37,273 nt of DNA from Bombella intestini (GCF_002003665.1 NZ_JATM01000007.1:1-37273); one strand, 5' to 3'. Positions 1-10,312 are shown, numbered from the stretch's first letter. Made by a program: numbers and translations. Notes: generated by a model not told the origin, from the sequence alone.

Positions 1-1
1 A

Positions 2-199
2 CAAACCCATCAGCAGGATGAAGCCATCCGCACAGGGCAGGCCGCCATCCTCGAAAAACTAACGGAAATCAACGCTGGCCTCCAGAACAGGCAGGAAGCA
101 CAAACCCATCAGCAGGATGAAGCCATCCGCACAGGGCAGGCCGCCATCCTCGAAAAACTGACGGAAATCAACGCTAGCCTCCAGAACAGGCAGGAAGCT
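2..199 (+). repeat. Tandem direct repeat, two 99-bp units inside a coding region
   Basis: Unit 1 is 2-100 and unit 2 is 101-199. They differ at three bases (a CTA/CTG change, a GGC/AGC change and a final GCA/GCT). The period of 99 bp equals 33 codons, so copy-number change keeps the frame. More copies may lie to the left of the window. Confidence 0.95.
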
Positions 200-442
200 G
201 CGCCTACACTGGACTTCTCCCCGATCCAGAATGCCCTTCAACAGATTGCAGAAGGGAATCAGGCAACATTGGACACCATGAAAACCCTGAACAGCACTAT
301 CAGCCAGCGTCAGTTTGAAGACCCAGCCGTAACCCAGCTGTTACAGGACATGGAAAGGCAGCTTCTTGGTTTGCGTACCGACATCGTCACGCTTGCGGGA
401 GATGATAAGGCCTCTTTCCTCTCCCAGCATGAGGAGGGCTAA
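2..442 (+). CDS. Coiled-coil C-terminal part of a protein upstream of a MotB/OmpA-like gene (5' end outside window)
   Basis: The frame is open from the first bases and stops with TAA at 440-442, two bases before the ATG of the next gene, so the two are clearly co-translated. About 146 residues are visible. They are polar, rich in Gln, Glu and Leu, and have no membrane segment, which suggests a coiled-coil tail. The visible part begins with two 33-residue units, starting QTHQQDEAIRTGQ, that differ at one residue. In Alphaproteobacteria the gene directly before this type of MotB/OmpA-like gene commonly encodes a MotA/TolQ/ExbB-family proton-channel protein, sometimes with a long cytoplasmic tail. 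That the missing 5' part carries such a domain is inference from position only. ZorA-like proteins have a similar tail but nothing here shows a defence role. Confidence 0.7.
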   Translation, partial: QTHQQDEAIRTGQAAILEKLTEINAGLQNRQEAQTHQQDEAIRTGQAAILEKLTEINASLQNRQEAAPTLDFSPIQNALQQIAEGNQATLDTMKTLNSTISQRQFEDPAVTQLLQDMERQLLGLRTDIVTLAGDDKASFLSQHEEG

Positions 443-444
443 TC

Positions 445-1413
445 ATGGCCCGCCGCCGTCACCGCTCCGGCTCGATCAACGCATGGCCAGGTTATGTGGA
501 TGCGCTCTCCTCCTTATTGATGGTGGTCACGTTCGTGCTGCTAGTCTTCGTACTGGGGCAGGAATTTCTTTCTGCGGCAATTAATCAGAGAGAGCATACC
601 CTAGCGAATCTAAAGCAGGAGCTGACCCACCTCAGTGACATGCTCTCCCTCAGCGAGGCGAAGGTTAAAACGCTCAGTAATGCCGAGCAGGAACAGCGCA
701 ACATGGTTGCCTCACTGAAAAGCCAGCTGGATGAGCGACAGCATCAGCTAGAAGCGGCACAGAATCATGCCAAAGAAGTCGAGGGGGCACAGCTTGGCAA
801 TATTGCTGATCTCTCTTCGCAAATCAGCGAGCTGACCCGCCAGCTTCAAGCTATTTCTAGTGCTTTGGAAATTGAAAAAAAGAATGAGGCGGACAAGGAT
901 GCCCGCATCACCGAGCTGGGGCAGAAGCTCAACATCGCTCTGGCAGACAAGGTCAACCAGCTCCAGCGTTATCGCTCTGAATTCTTCGGTAGACTACGGG
1001 ATATCCTGAAAAGTCAGCCGGGGGTTTCCATCGTGGGCGACCGGTTTGTCTTCCAGTCCGAGATTCTTTTCCCCAGCGGTAGTGCTACCCTGACACCCAC
1101 TGGCCAAAAGCGGCTTCTTACGTTGGCCCGGACATTCCGTGAGGTCGCTGCTACTATTCCGGCTGATGTCCCGTGGATTCTCCGTGTTGATGGCCATGCA
1201 GATAAACAGCCCATCCGCTCTGCATTCCCAAGCAACTGGGAGCTCTCATCCGCCCGGGCCATCACGGTCGTCAAGACGCTGATTGTCAACGGGGTGAATC
1301 CACACCACATTGCGGCTACGGCCTTCTCCGGCTATCAGCCGCTAGACAATGGCTCCAGCCCCGAAGCTCTGGCCCGCAACCGTCGGATCGAGTTCCGCCT
1401 GACAGACCGCTAA
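445..1413 (+). CDS. MotB/OmpA-like stator or peptidoglycan-anchoring protein
   Basis: A 322-residue protein. After a basic N-terminus there is one membrane segment, about residues 14-44, that begins with the motif WPGYVDALSSLL. Asp19 lies where MotB-type stators keep their proton-binding Asp. Residues 45-180 are a long coiled coil. Residues 200-322 are an OmpA/MotB peptidoglycan-binding domain with VDGHAD, NWELSSARA and NRRIEFRL. The likely role is the wall-anchoring half of an ion-driven complex whose partner is the preceding gene. No flagellar genes are in the window, so this is probably a non-flagellar, TolR/MotB-like unit. The ATG follows the upstream stop by two bases, which supports this start. 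Confidence 0.85.
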   Translation: MARRRHRSGSINAWPGYVDALSSLLMVVTFVLLVFVLGQEFLSAAINQREHTLANLKQELTHLSDMLSLSEAKVKTLSNAEQEQRNMVASLKSQLDERQHQLEAAQNHAKEVEGAQLGNIADLSSQISELTRQLQAISSALEIEKKNEADKDARITELGQKLNIALADKVNQLQRYRSEFFGRLRDILKSQPGVSIVGDRFVFQSEILFPSGSATLTPTGQKRLLTLARTFREVAATIPADVPWILRVDGHADKQPIRSAFPSNWELSSARAITVVKTLIVNGVNPHHIAATAFSGYQPLDNGSSPEALARNRRIEFRLTDR

Positions 1414-1489
1414 CACTACCATCCGTGGTGGAGGGCCTCTGCCACTCCACCTACTGACAGAACCTTCAGAATCACTTAATTAGGGCGTC

Positions 1490-3292
1490 ATGACCGACAC
1501 ACCGCTTCACCTCATCCGCAACTTTTCCATCATTGCCCATATCGACCATGGTAAATCCACCTTGGCGGACCGGCTGATTGAAGCCTGCGGCGCCCTGACT
1601 GCCCGTGAAATGAAAGGGCAGGTTCTTGATTCCATGGAGCTGGAGCAGGAACGTGGCATCACCATCAAAGCCCAAACCGTCCGGCTGACCTATCCCGCCA
1701 AGGATGGCAACGTCTATACGCTCAACCTCATGGACACACCCGGCCATGTGGACTTCGCCTATGAGGTCAGCCGTTCTCTGGCGGCCTGCGAAGGGTCGCT
1801 GCTGGTCGTGGACGCCTCACAAGGGGTCGAGGCGCAGACACTGGCCAACGTCTATCAGGCGATTGATGCCAACCATGAGATCGTCCCCGTTCTCAACAAA
1901 ATTGACCTTCCGGCTGCCGAGCCAGAACGTGTCCGTGCTCAGATTGAGGAAGTAGTTGGCATCCCAGCGGATGATGCTGTGGAGATTAGTGCCAAGACGG
2001 GCCTGAACATTGAGGGCGTGCTGGAAGCCCTCGTCCAGCGTCTGCCCGCCCCCAAGGGTGATGCCGAAGCTCCCCTTCAAGGGCTGCTGGTGGACAGCTG
2101 GTACGACAGCTATCTCGGCGTCATCATCCTTGTCCGTATCAAAGAAGGCCGCCTGAAGCGGGGCGATAAGATCCGCATGATGCAGACCGGAGCGACCTAC
2201 CATGTCGATCAGGTCGGTGTGTTCTTGCCTAAGATGCAGCCTGTCGAGTCCCTAGGGCCGGGTGAGATGGGTTACATCAACGCTGCCATTAAAACCGTAG
2301 CGGATTGTAATGTCGGTGATACCATCACGCTGGACAACCGCCCGGCGGAAAAGGCCCTCCCCGGCTTCAAACCCTCCGTTCCGGTGGTCTGGTGTGGTCT
2401 CTTCCCGGTTGATGCGGATGACTTCGACAAGCTGCGGACCAGCCTTGGCAAGCTGCGGCTGAATGATGCATCCTTCCACTTCGAGGCAGAAACCTCTGCG
2501 GCCCTCGGCTTCGGCTTCCGCTGCGGGTTCCTTGGATTGCTGCATCTGGAAATCATCCAAGAACGACTCTCTCGTGAGTTCAATCTGGACCTCATCGCTA
2601 CGGCCCCTTCTGTCGTTTATAAAATGCACATGAATAACGGCGATGTGGAAGAACTGCACAACCCGGCCGACATGCCGGAGATCAGCAAGATCGACTATAT
2701 TGAAGAGCCGTGGATCAAGGCCTCTATCCTCGTACGGGATGAGTATCTGGGGTCTGTTCTCACCCTCTGCACCGAACGCCGTGGTGTGCAGATCGACCTG
2801 ACCTATGTTGGCGACCGGGCCATGGTCGTCTATCGCCTGCCACTGAATGAAGTCGTGTTCGATTTCTATGACCGTCTGAAGTCCCTCACCCGGGGGTATG
2901 CCTCCTTTGAGTATCAAATGGATGGCTACGAAGAGAGCGACTTGGTCCGCATCTCCATTCTCGTGAATCACGAGCCAGTAGATGCCCTGTCCTTCATTGC
3001 GCATCGTACTGTGGCCGAAACACGCGGGCGAGCCATCTGTGCTAAGCTGAAGGACCTTATCCCCCGTCAGCTCTTCAAGATCGCCATTCAGGCTTCCATC
3101 GGCTCCAAGGTCATTGCCCGTGAGACACTCGGGGCACTCTCCAAGGATGTGACGGCCAAGTGTTATGGTGGTGACATTTCCCGTAAGCGCAAGCTGTTGG
3201 AAAAGCAGAAGGAAGGTAAAAAGCGTATGCGGCAGTTCGGCAAAGTCGAGATCCCGCAGAGTGCCTTCCTTGCTGCCCTAAAGATGGACTGA
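1490..3292 (+). CDS. lepA: Elongation factor 4 (LepA), ribosome back-translocating GTPase
   Basis: A 600-residue protein, the usual LepA length. The GTPase domain shows G1 AHIDHGKST (about residues 16-24), [13 protein letters not shown] and NKIDLP in order. The C-terminus has the LepA-specific basic tail ([19 protein letters not shown]). EF4 binds the ribosome, acts in back-translocation or initiation quality control, and works in the cytoplasm near the membrane. The ATG at 1490 starts directly before [18 protein letters not shown], which fits the family. The 76-bp gap to the preceding gene shows no clear terminator. Confidence 0.98.
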   Translation: MTDTPLHLIRNFSIIAHIDHGKSTLADRLIEACGALTAREMKGQVLDSMELEQERGITIKAQTVRLTYPAKDGNVYTLNLMDTPGHVDFAYEVSRSLAACEGSLLVVDASQGVEAQTLANVYQAIDANHEIVPVLNKIDLPAAEPERVRAQIEEVVGIPADDAVEISAKTGLNIEGVLEALVQRLPAPKGDAEAPLQGLLVDSWYDSYLGVIILVRIKEGRLKRGDKIRMMQTGATYHVDQVGVFLPKMQPVESLGPGEMGYINAAIKTVADCNVGDTITLDNRPAEKALPGFKPSVPVVWCGLFPVDADDFDKLRTSLGKLRLNDASFHFEAETSAALGFGFRCGFLGLLHLEIIQERLSREFNLDLIATAPSVVYKMHMNNGDVEELHNPADMPEISKIDYIEEPWIKASILVRDEYLGSVLTLCTERRGVQIDLTYVGDRAMVVYRLPLNEVVFDFYDRLKSLTRGYASFEYQMDGYEESDLVRISILVNHEPVDALSFIAHRTVAETRGRAICAKLKDLIPRQLFKIAIQASIGSKVIARETLGALSKDVTAKCYGGDISRKRKLLEKQKEGKKRMRQFGKVEIPQSAFLAALKMD

Positions 3293-3295
3293 CCC

Positions 3296-4693
3296 ATGCC
3301 TCGGACCGCTGCCCTGCTCTGTATTCATAATGAGGCCAACAGGCTTGGCTGGTGGATCGCCCACCACGTGGCGGCGGGCTTTTCTGCCCTGCTTATCTGT
3401 GACGATCACTCCACAGATGGCAGTCAGGAGATTCTGACACAGGCTGCCCGCAATTACGACATCCGCCTACTGGCCACAGACCAGCGGGAAACGGACCGTC
3501 TGCAACGCCACCAGAACGCCCTAACAAAGATGCTTCGGCAGGAAGGTGGCCATTTCGATTGGGTTATCCAGCTAACTGTTGATGAATATTTCCTCCCAGA
3601 AGGCGGCTCCGTATCGGCCTTTTTTGCCAAGACGGAAGCTCGATTGGGAGCGAAGACCTTCCAGCAGATCACGCATCTTCCCATCAACTGGTGCCTGACA
3701 GGGCTGGGTAAATGGACGAACCAGATATTCGATGGGCAAATGGCCCATCCAAGAGCCCTTTTCCATACCCATGCCTCCGAGGCCTTTCCAGATAGCCGGG
3801 TAACACGGTCTTTCTTTCGTCCCGCTCACCAGCGGCAAGGACTGCCAGACCCCTTTGCCTATGTTCAGAACACACCGGACTGGTCCACGGCCCGCATCCT
3901 GCATGACGCTGCCGCCAGCAGCCCCACGCCGCAGATGCGCCGTTACTACAACCGCAATGACCAATATTACGATAGGGGACAGGCTCTTCTACCGAAAACA
4001 CTAGATATCAGTGCCCATATTCTACAGGGGCTGATCCTCGGTGCCTGTTACGCCATACAGAATGGGCAGTCCTCCCCAGCCCATCCGGAAGGGTCACTTC
4101 CCGAAAAGACCCGCCGCTTCAAACGATTCCATCTACACCGTGGCGAGCAGAAACTCGTCATGGACAATCGTAGCCGTACAATCAGCTTCCAACCCATTGA
4201 GGAGCTGCGTGATGGTGATGAGTTTGTCCCTCTCTGCCTCATCAGGCCGGAAGCCCCTTCCACCCAGACAGAACATCTTGCCTGGCTCTATGCAGAGCAA
4301 CCTATCACTGCGCCTTACCTACCAGTAACAAACCCCACACTCACCTATTTCCCGACCTTGCTGGACTGCCTCCCGGTCCGCCTCCAGCGGGAGGATCATG
4401 AGGCTGTCAGGCTATCCCTCTATCCAACAGGGCTATCCCTACCGGATGATGAGCCTGTAACCCTCATCCATACGGAAAGCTCCCTACCCTCCGGGCCAGA
4501 CCCGGTGGAAAAGGCACTCCAGTTCTTCACGATTCATGGTTTCTCGGCGGCCGGACTGCGTGAAGCCATACGGCAAAGCCGGTGGCTCTCCCCATCAGTC
4601 ATCGGGGCGCTCTATGCCCAACTGCCCAAGCAAGAGGCCCAAACCCTCTTCTCGCCCCTACTTTATCAGCTTTTCCATGACTGGAAGCTCTAA
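3296..4693 (+). CDS. Glycosyltransferase family 2-like protein with long unknown C-terminal part
   Basis: A 465-residue protein starting three bases after the lepA stop, so probably co-transcribed with it. The N-terminus, LLCIHNEANRL ... LLICDDHSTDGS, is the nucleotide-sugar binding start of GT2-like proteins (Glyco_tranf_2_4 type). VDEYFLP near residue 95 fits the acidic metal-binding motif. No membrane segment is visible, so it should be cytoplasmic. Residues after about 230 show no domain I recognise. The acceptor and the product are unknown; surface polysaccharide is a guess. Confidence 0.7.
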   Translation: MPRTAALLCIHNEANRLGWWIAHHVAAGFSALLICDDHSTDGSQEILTQAARNYDIRLLATDQRETDRLQRHQNALTKMLRQEGGHFDWVIQLTVDEYFLPEGGSVSAFFAKTEARLGAKTFQQITHLPINWCLTGLGKWTNQIFDGQMAHPRALFHTHASEAFPDSRVTRSFFRPAHQRQGLPDPFAYVQNTPDWSTARILHDAAASSPTPQMRRYYNRNDQYYDRGQALLPKTLDISAHILQGLILGACYAIQNGQSSPAHPEGSLPEKTRRFKRFHLHRGEQKLVMDNRSRTISFQPIEELRDGDEFVPLCLIRPEAPSTQTEHLAWLYAEQPITAPYLPVTNPTLTYFPTLLDCLPVRLQREDHEAVRLSLYPTGLSLPDDEPVTLIHTESSLPSGPDPVEKALQFFTIHGFSAAGLREAIRQSRWLSPSVIGALYAQLPKQEAQTLFSPLLYQLFHDWKL

Positions 4694-4708
4694 ACCACTC
4701 CCTATCCT

Positions 4709-6055
4709 GTGAGACATGACGCTGTGATCCGATCCTGCCTCGACCGCTTCTTCCAGATCACCCAGCGCCATTCGACAATCCCGCGTGAGGTCAGTGCCGG
4801 GCTGACTATTTTTGGATCAATGGCCTATATCATGGCTGTCAACCCGGCTGTCCTTGCGGGGGCCGGTCTCATACGCCATGACATGGTGATAACCACCATT
4901 GCCGGAGCCATCGCCGGTACCCTCCTCATGGCTCTCTGGGTACGGCTTCCCATTGCTCTCGCCCCGGCCATGAGCAGTAATGTCCTATTCGCTCAAGTTA
5001 TTGTCCAACAAGCTCATGTCTCACCCGCTACGGCCTTTACAGTCGTTCTTTTTAGCGGATTGTGCTTCACGCTGCTCTCCCTCACTCGGCTTCGCCTAAA
5101 GATCATACAAAGCTTTCCGCCCTGCATCATATTGGGCATTCAGGTGGCCATCGGTGCTTTTATTGCCCGCATTGGTCTCATCTCCGCTGGAATCGCCGTT
5201 CCATCCGTTAACGGGCTAGGTTTTGCTTCCCTATCCCAGCCTTCCGTCATCCTTGCTCTGGCAGGCGTGATGCTCTGCCTCCTGCTTCAGCTTCTTCGTA
5301 TTCCTGCTGGGTTGCTCATCACCATCATGCTCCTGACCGTGGCCGGACTTGTTATTCCCGGCCCGGATGGACAGCCCCTAACCCAACTCCCCGCCCATCT
5401 GATGGACTGGCCCCATTATCCCGTCCACATGCTGGCACCTTTCAATTTCAAAGAGTTCTTCCATCATCTCGGCCTGCTTCTGCCCATCACACTCTACATA
5501 CTGCTCAGCGACTTTTTTGATGCTACAGGCACGATGCTAACAGTCACCCGACAAGCCGGGCTTTGCGGAACCAAAGAACGTCCTGATCTCGACCCCCGAG
5601 CCTTTACCGCCGATGGTGTCGCCAGCATTCTTGGGGCACTACTGGGGACCTGTACCGTCTCCGCCTATCTGGAAAGCCTAACGGGGGCCGAGGCTGGTGG
5701 CCGTACGGGTCTCAGTGCCCTTATAGTCGCCTTGTTATTTGCCATTTCCTGCATCTTCTGGCCTCTGATCACCGCCATTCCTGCATTGGCAACAGCCCCA
5801 GTGCTGATTTTTGTCGGGATTATCATGCTCAGTAACCTGACAGAACTTTCCAACACGCTAGAGGAAGCCTTCCCCCCTCTCTGTATGCTTCTGCTAACGG
5901 TCGTCACCGGTAATTTCATGCTCGCTCTCGCTTGCAGCATGCTGCTTTATACGGCTATTCTACTGGTCAGACGGGCCTTTGATAAGGTCACACCTATTAT
6001 AGTAGGTCTTGATATCACTTTTCTCTGTTACATGATTTTGCAGGGACAGCTTTAG
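4709..6055 (+). CDS. NCS2-family nucleobase permease, AzgA/PbuG type
   Basis: A 448-residue, very hydrophobic protein. The N-terminal stretch EVSAGLTIFGSMAYIMAVNP is the signature of the AzgA/PbuG adenine-guanine-hypoxanthine transporter group. SDFFDATGTMLTVTRQAG and the later AYLESLTGAEAGGRTG are further conserved NCS2 segments. It should import purines with protons across the inner membrane. The start is a GTG 15 bases after the preceding stop; a second in-frame GTG lies at 4724. The exact substrate cannot be read from the sequence. Confidence 0.88.
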   Translation: MRHDAVIRSCLDRFFQITQRHSTIPREVSAGLTIFGSMAYIMAVNPAVLAGAGLIRHDMVITTIAGAIAGTLLMALWVRLPIALAPAMSSNVLFAQVIVQQAHVSPATAFTVVLFSGLCFTLLSLTRLRLKIIQSFPPCIILGIQVAIGAFIARIGLISAGIAVPSVNGLGFASLSQPSVILALAGVMLCLLLQLLRIPAGLLITIMLLTVAGLVIPGPDGQPLTQLPAHLMDWPHYPVHMLAPFNFKEFFHHLGLLLPITLYILLSDFFDATGTMLTVTRQAGLCGTKERPDLDPRAFTADGVASILGALLGTCTVSAYLESLTGAEAGGRTGLSALIVALLFAISCIFWPLITAIPALATAPVLIFVGIIMLSNLTELSNTLEEAFPPLCMLLLTVVTGNFMLALACSMLLYTAILLVRRAFDKVTPIIVGLDITFLCYMILQGQL

Positions 6056-6241
6056 AGCAGCAGGAAGACAAACATCCTGCCTTCCTTGAAGGAAATCATT
6101 AAAATGGGGTTGCCCGTGCGTCTGAAAAGTATCACGGCATTCCATGATGTTTCCGAACAAACAGGATGAGGGCTGGAAAAAATCTCTTTATCCCTGTAAT
6201 GCCCTGTAAGTTTCATGATCTGAACCCCGGCTGGATAGTTC

Positions 6242-6607
6242 ATGCCCGACCCTATGACGACACAGACAACACCGCTGCACCAGCTTTCTTTTGAAAGTGC
6301 CTTGGCCGAGCTTGAACAGATCGTCCGGGGACTGGAAAGTGGCCAGATGAAGCTAGAAGATGCCATCTCTGCCTATGAGCGTGGTGCCGCTCTACGCCGC
6401 CATTGTGAAGAACGACTGGGGGAGGCAGAAATGCGTGTGAAAGCCATCGTCCAGAAGGCGGATGGTTCACTCTCCGAGGAAGAGCTGGAGGCTACAGTGG
6501 ACAAGCCGATCCCGGCACGCCGTAGAAGAGCCCCCACCCGGACTACGCAAAAGCCACAAGACGATGCCCCTTACGCCCCAACCTGGGATGATAACATTCC
6601 ATTCTAA
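6242..6607 (+). CDS. xseB: Exodeoxyribonuclease VII small subunit
   Basis: A 121-residue protein with the XseB core SFESALAELEQIVRGLESGQ and LEDAISAYERGAALRRHCEERL, an alpha-helical hairpin that binds the large subunit XseA to form the single-strand-specific nuclease. It is longer than E. coli XseB (80 residues) because of a basic and proline-rich tail from about residue 85. Alternative starts are ATG 6242 and ATG 6254, with no strong ribosome site at either. It opens the xseB-ispA-dxs-tlyA operon. xseA is not in the window. Confidence 0.92.
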   Translation: MPDPMTTQTTPLHQLSFESALAELEQIVRGLESGQMKLEDAISAYERGAALRRHCEERLGEAEMRVKAIVQKADGSLSEEELEATVDKPIPARRRRAPTRTTQKPQDDAPYAPTWDDNIPF

Positions 6608-6657
6608 TGACACCTAATACACAGCCATCCCCGACCACCACCAAGGAGACCCCTTCC

Positions 6658-7566
6658 ATGACCGACAGCCACGCCCTCCCTCTCAAGGATGCCCTACGTC
6701 AGGCCTGTCGTGACATTGAAGCCAGTATTGACGCTCTCCTGCCGCCCGTGCCGGGGGATGAATCCTTGCTGATTGAGGCCATGCGCTATGCAGCCCTGAA
6801 TGGTGGCAAGCGTCTGCGTGGGTTCCTCGTGCTGGAAATCGCCGCCCTGTTTGGTGCCCCCCGTGAGGCTGCCCTCCGTGTGGCCGCATCTGTTGAGTTT
6901 CTCCACGCCTATTCTCTCGTCCATGATGACCTCCCCGCCATGGACGATGATGACCTCCGCCGTGGCCAGCCCTCCACACATAAGAAATTCAACGAGGCAT
7001 TTGCCATTCTGGCGGGCGATGCCCTCCAGACCAGCGCCTTTGAGGTGCTACTGGAAGAGGCCACTAGCAAAGACCCTGCCATCCGGGCCGATCTAGCTCT
7101 GGCCTTGGCCCGTGCTTCTGGCAGTGCAGGCATGGTCGGCGGGCAGGTCATTGATATCCGTGGCGAGGGCAAGGCCCTTCCGCTGGAGAAAGTTCAGCGT
7201 CTACACGCCATGAAGACCGGCGCCCTCATCCGTTACGCCGCAGAAGCCGGGGCCATTCTGGCTGGCCTCAAGGCTGATGACCCACGCCGTGAGGCCATTA
7301 TCCGCTATGGTACAGACCTCGGCACAGCCTTCCAGGTAGCCGACGATATTCTGGACACCACGGCCAGCACCGAGGAACTGGGCAAGACAGCAGGCAAGGA
7401 TGAAGACGCTTGCAAGTCTAACTATGTCTCTCTGCTCGGCATTGAGGGCGCACGAAAAGAAGCGCAGCGTCTAAGCGAGCAGGCCCGTCAATCCCTTTCT
7501 TCATTCGGCCCGCAAGCAGAGACACTCCGTGCCCTCGCTGATTATTTCGTTGAACGCAGGAACTGA
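6658..7566 (+). CDS. ispA: Polyprenyl (farnesyl/geranyl) diphosphate synthase
   Basis: It condenses DMAPP or GPP with IPP to make farnesyl diphosphate for ubiquinone, undecaprenyl and hopanoid synthesis. GGKRLRG is present, as are the first Asp-rich motif DDLPAMDDDDLRRG and the second one, DDILD. I chose ATG 6658 because AAGGAG lies nine bases upstream and the resulting 302 residues match the usual length. An in-frame ATG at 6607 overlaps the xseB stop (TAATG) but has no ribosome site and would add 17 unconserved residues. Product chain length is inferred from the short-chain enzyme pattern. It is followed directly by dxs. Confidence 0.93.
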   Translation: MTDSHALPLKDALRQACRDIEASIDALLPPVPGDESLLIEAMRYAALNGGKRLRGFLVLEIAALFGAPREAALRVAASVEFLHAYSLVHDDLPAMDDDDLRRGQPSTHKKFNEAFAILAGDALQTSAFEVLLEEATSKDPAIRADLALALARASGSAGMVGGQVIDIRGEGKALPLEKVQRLHAMKTGALIRYAAEAGAILAGLKADDPRREAIIRYGTDLGTAFQVADDILDTTASTEELGKTAGKDEDACKSNYVSLLGIEGARKEAQRLSEQARQSLSSFGPQAETLRALADYFVERRN

Positions 7567-7572
7567 TTGTTC

Positions 7573-9531
7573 ATGAGCACGTCTTCCTCCATCCCTACTC
7601 TGGGCCATTATCCTCTTCTGGATCGGGTAAGCGTACCGGCGGACATGAAAAACCTGTCCATCGAGCAGCTCACCACCCTGGCAGAAGAACTCCGCTCGGA
7701 GACCATCAATGCCGTCTCAACAACGGGCGGGCATCTCGGTGCCTCCCTCGGCGTTGTCGAGCTGACAGTGGCTCTTCATGCGGTATTCAACACACCGGAT
7801 GACCGGGTAATCTGGGATGTAGGTCATCAGGCCTACCCCCATAAAATTCTAACCGGTCGCCGCGAGCAAATCCGCACGCTGCGCCAGCCCGGTGGTCTTT
7901 CCGGCTTTACACGCCGTTCCGAAAGCCCCTACGACCCCTTCGGTGCTGCGCACTCCTCCACGTCCATCTCTGCCGGACTGGGCATGGCTGTAGCGCATCA
8001 CCTCTACGCGGAAGACCATCCTTCCTATCGGGAGCGGAACGTCATTTCCGTCATTGGGGATGGGTCCATCTCCGCTGGTATGGCCTATGAAGCCATGAAC
8101 AACGCCGGCGCCATGGGCGGCAAAGGGGCTGAACGCCTCATCGTCATCCTGAATGACAATGAGATGTCTATTGCGCCACCCGTTGGGGCTATGTCCAATT
8201 ACCTCAGCCGCCTGATGACCTCCCGCCGCTTCCTGACCCTGCGGGACATGGCTGGCAAGCTGGCCAAGCGGCTTCCCTCCCGCATTGAGCGCACCGCCAA
8301 GCGGGCTGAGGAATATGCCCGTGGTATGATTACCGGCGGCACACTGTTTGAGGAGCTTGGCTTCTATTACATCGGCCCCGTAGATGGGCACGACATGAAC
8401 CAGCTTGTCCCCATTCTGCGTAATCTTCGGGATGCTGAGGATAAGGGGCCTGTCCTGCTACATGTCATCACCGAGAAAGGTCGGGGCTACAAGCCTGCCG
8501 AATCCGCTGGTGATAAGTACCACGCCGTCGCCCGTTTTGATGTGGAAACTGGCAAGCAGCAGAAAGCTCCCGCTGGTCCGCCTACCTATACAGATGTTTT
8601 CTCCCGTGAGCTGCTCCACCGGGCTAATCAGGATGACAAGGTCGTTGCCATTACAGCGGCCATGCCTTCTGGTACCGGGCTGGACAGAATGGCCCAGCAG
8701 CATCCGGACCGTTATTTCGATGTCGGCATCGCCGAACAGCATGCCGTAACTTTTGCTGCCGGTATCGCCAGCGAGGGAATGCGCCCGTTCTGCGCCATCT
8801 ATTCCACATTCCTCCAGCGGGCCTACGATCAGGTCATGCATGATGTGGCCCTCCAGAATCTGCCTGTTCGCTTCGCTGTGGACCGTGCCGGGCTGGTCGG
8901 TGCCGATGGGGCAACCCATGCTGGGTCTTTCGACCTCAACTATCTCTGCTGCCTGCCGAACATGACCGTTATGGCGCCATCTGATGAGCTGGAACTGCTC
9001 CATATGACAGCCACAGCATGGGCCCATGACAGCGGACCGATCGCCCTGCGCTATCCCCGTGGAGCTGGCCTTGGCCTAAGTCTCCCTGAAGAAGGCGAGA
9101 TTCTGGAAATCGGCAAGGGCCGTATCGTGCGTGCCTCCGAAGGGGAAGGCGTGGCCATCCTCGCCCTTGGTCCTCGTCTGCATGAGGCCCTAAAAGCCGC
9201 TGAGACGCTGGAGAAACACGGTATCGCCGTTACTGTGGCCGATGCCCGCTTTGCCAAGCCCGTTGATGAAGCACTGATCGAACAGCTGGCCCGCCAGCAC
9301 AAGGTCTTCATCACTATTGAGGATGGCGCACCGGGTGGGTTCAGCACGCAAGTCGTGCAGCATTTGGCGAATACCGGTCTGCTGGATCAGGTTCGTTTCC
9401 GTCCGATGGCCCTGCCTGATACATGGATCGACCATAACACACCTGCCGCCCAGTATGAGGAAGCTGGCCTGACAGCGCATCATATTGCCGACCTGGCCCT
9501 CAAAGCTCTTGATGGAAAGGCCGAGGCCTAA
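7573..9531 (+). CDS. dxs: 1-deoxy-D-xylulose-5-phosphate synthase
   Basis: The first enzyme of the MEP pathway, joining pyruvate and glyceraldehyde 3-phosphate with thiamine diphosphate. Visible features are [13 protein letters not shown], the thiamine-binding [25 protein letters not shown], the transketolase-like [17 protein letters not shown] and the C-terminal transketolase domain. The length of about 652 residues is normal. The start is uncertain: ATG 7573 is taken, but TTG 7567 has a slightly better spacing from AGGA. It lies between ispA and tlyA in one operon, so the isoprenoid entry step and prenyl chain elongation are made together. Confidence 0.97.
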   Translation: MSTSSSIPTLGHYPLLDRVSVPADMKNLSIEQLTTLAEELRSETINAVSTTGGHLGASLGVVELTVALHAVFNTPDDRVIWDVGHQAYPHKILTGRREQIRTLRQPGGLSGFTRRSESPYDPFGAAHSSTSISAGLGMAVAHHLYAEDHPSYRERNVISVIGDGSISAGMAYEAMNNAGAMGGKGAERLIVILNDNEMSIAPPVGAMSNYLSRLMTSRRFLTLRDMAGKLAKRLPSRIERTAKRAEEYARGMITGGTLFEELGFYYIGPVDGHDMNQLVPILRNLRDAEDKGPVLLHVITEKGRGYKPAESAGDKYHAVARFDVETGKQQKAPAGPPTYTDVFSRELLHRANQDDKVVAITAAMPSGTGLDRMAQQHPDRYFDVGIAEQHAVTFAAGIASEGMRPFCAIYSTFLQRAYDQVMHDVALQNLPVRFAVDRAGLVGADGATHAGSFDLNYLCCLPNMTVMAPSDELELLHMTATAWAHDSGPIALRYPRGAGLGLSLPEEGEILEIGKGRIVRASEGEGVAILALGPRLHEALKAAETLEKHGIAVTVADARFAKPVDEALIEQLARQHKVFITIEDGAPGGFSTQVVQHLANTGLLDQVRFRPMALPDTWIDHNTPAAQYEEAGLTAHHIADLALKALDGKAEA

Positions 9532-10283
9532 TGGCCAAACGTCGTGCGGATCAGCTCCTTGTAGAAAGGGGACTGGTTGAAACACGCAGCCGGGCACAAG
9601 CCCTCATTATGGCCGGGCTGGTCTATGCTGGCCCGCATGGTGACAAGCCTGTTAAAAAAGCAGGCGATCAGCTCGCCGAGGACATGCCCCTAACCCTGAA
9701 AGGGCAGGATCACCCTTGGGTCTCCCGTGGGGGGCTGAAACTGGCTCATGCACTGGAACATTTCCCTCTCTCTGCTGAGGGTAAAATTGCCGTGGATGTC
9801 GGGGCCTCAACGGGAGGCTTTACCGATGTTCTACTCCAGAACGGAGCAGCCAAGGTCTATGCTGTAGATGTCGGGCATGGCCAGCTGGCATGGAAAATCC
9901 GTTCTGATGAACGGGTGGTCGTGCTGGAAAAAACCAATGCCCGCCATCTGAATACCGAGCATGTACCAGAGGCCCCAGACATTGTTGTCTGCGATGCCAG
10001 CTTCATTAGCCTTAAAACCGTTCTAGCTCCCGCTCTCAGCATGGCAAAGGATGGCGCATGGGCCGTGGCCCTCATCAAGCCGCAATTCGAGGCGGGCCGA
10101 GCCGACATCGGCCCCAAAGGCGTTGTGCGAGACCCCGCCGTGCATGAGCGTGTCTGCGAGGAAATCCGGGGCTGGTTTGCTGCCCTGCCCGGCTGGACTA
10201 TCCTAGGTATTGTCCCCAGCCCGATCACCGGGCCGGAAGGCAATAAAGAATTCCTCATTGCCGCCCGTAAAGGCGCACTCTAG
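9531..10283 (+). CDS. tlyA: TlyA-family rRNA (2'-O-ribose) methyltransferase / haemolysin-like protein
   Basis: A 250-residue protein. An N-terminal S4 RNA-binding domain (KRRADQLLVERGLVETRSRA) is followed by an FtsJ/RrmJ-type methyltransferase fold with the SAM-binding DVGASTGGFTDVLL and the KPQFEAGR segment. TlyA in Mycobacterium methylates 16S and 23S rRNA; that this one does so is by family. Its ATG overlaps the dxs stop codon (TAATG), so it is translationally coupled. This xseB-ispA-dxs-tlyA order is common in Alphaproteobacteria. Confidence 0.9.
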   Translation: MAKRRADQLLVERGLVETRSRAQALIMAGLVYAGPHGDKPVKKAGDQLAEDMPLTLKGQDHPWVSRGGLKLAHALEHFPLSAEGKIAVDVGASTGGFTDVLLQNGAAKVYAVDVGHGQLAWKIRSDERVVVLEKTNARHLNTEHVPEAPDIVVCDASFISLKTVLAPALSMAKDGAWAVALIKPQFEAGRADIGPKGVVRDPAVHERVCEEIRGWFAALPGWTILGIVPSPITGPEGNKEFLIAARKGAL

Positions 10284-10312
10284 GTCATTCTTTTCCACCC
10301 CATCACTTTTCT

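Noticed and set aside
2-199. CRISPR array
   Set aside because: Only two long 99-bp units with no spacers, and they encode protein in frame.
59-241. Minus-strand open frame across the tandem repeat
   Set aside because: It is the shadow of the duplicated plus-strand coding unit and repeats for that reason only.
1-1413. Zorya defence system
   Set aside because: Only a coiled-coil tail and a MotB-like protein are visible. The next genes are lepA and others, with no zorC, zorD or zorE. The pair is more likely a common alphaproteobacterial stator-like unit.
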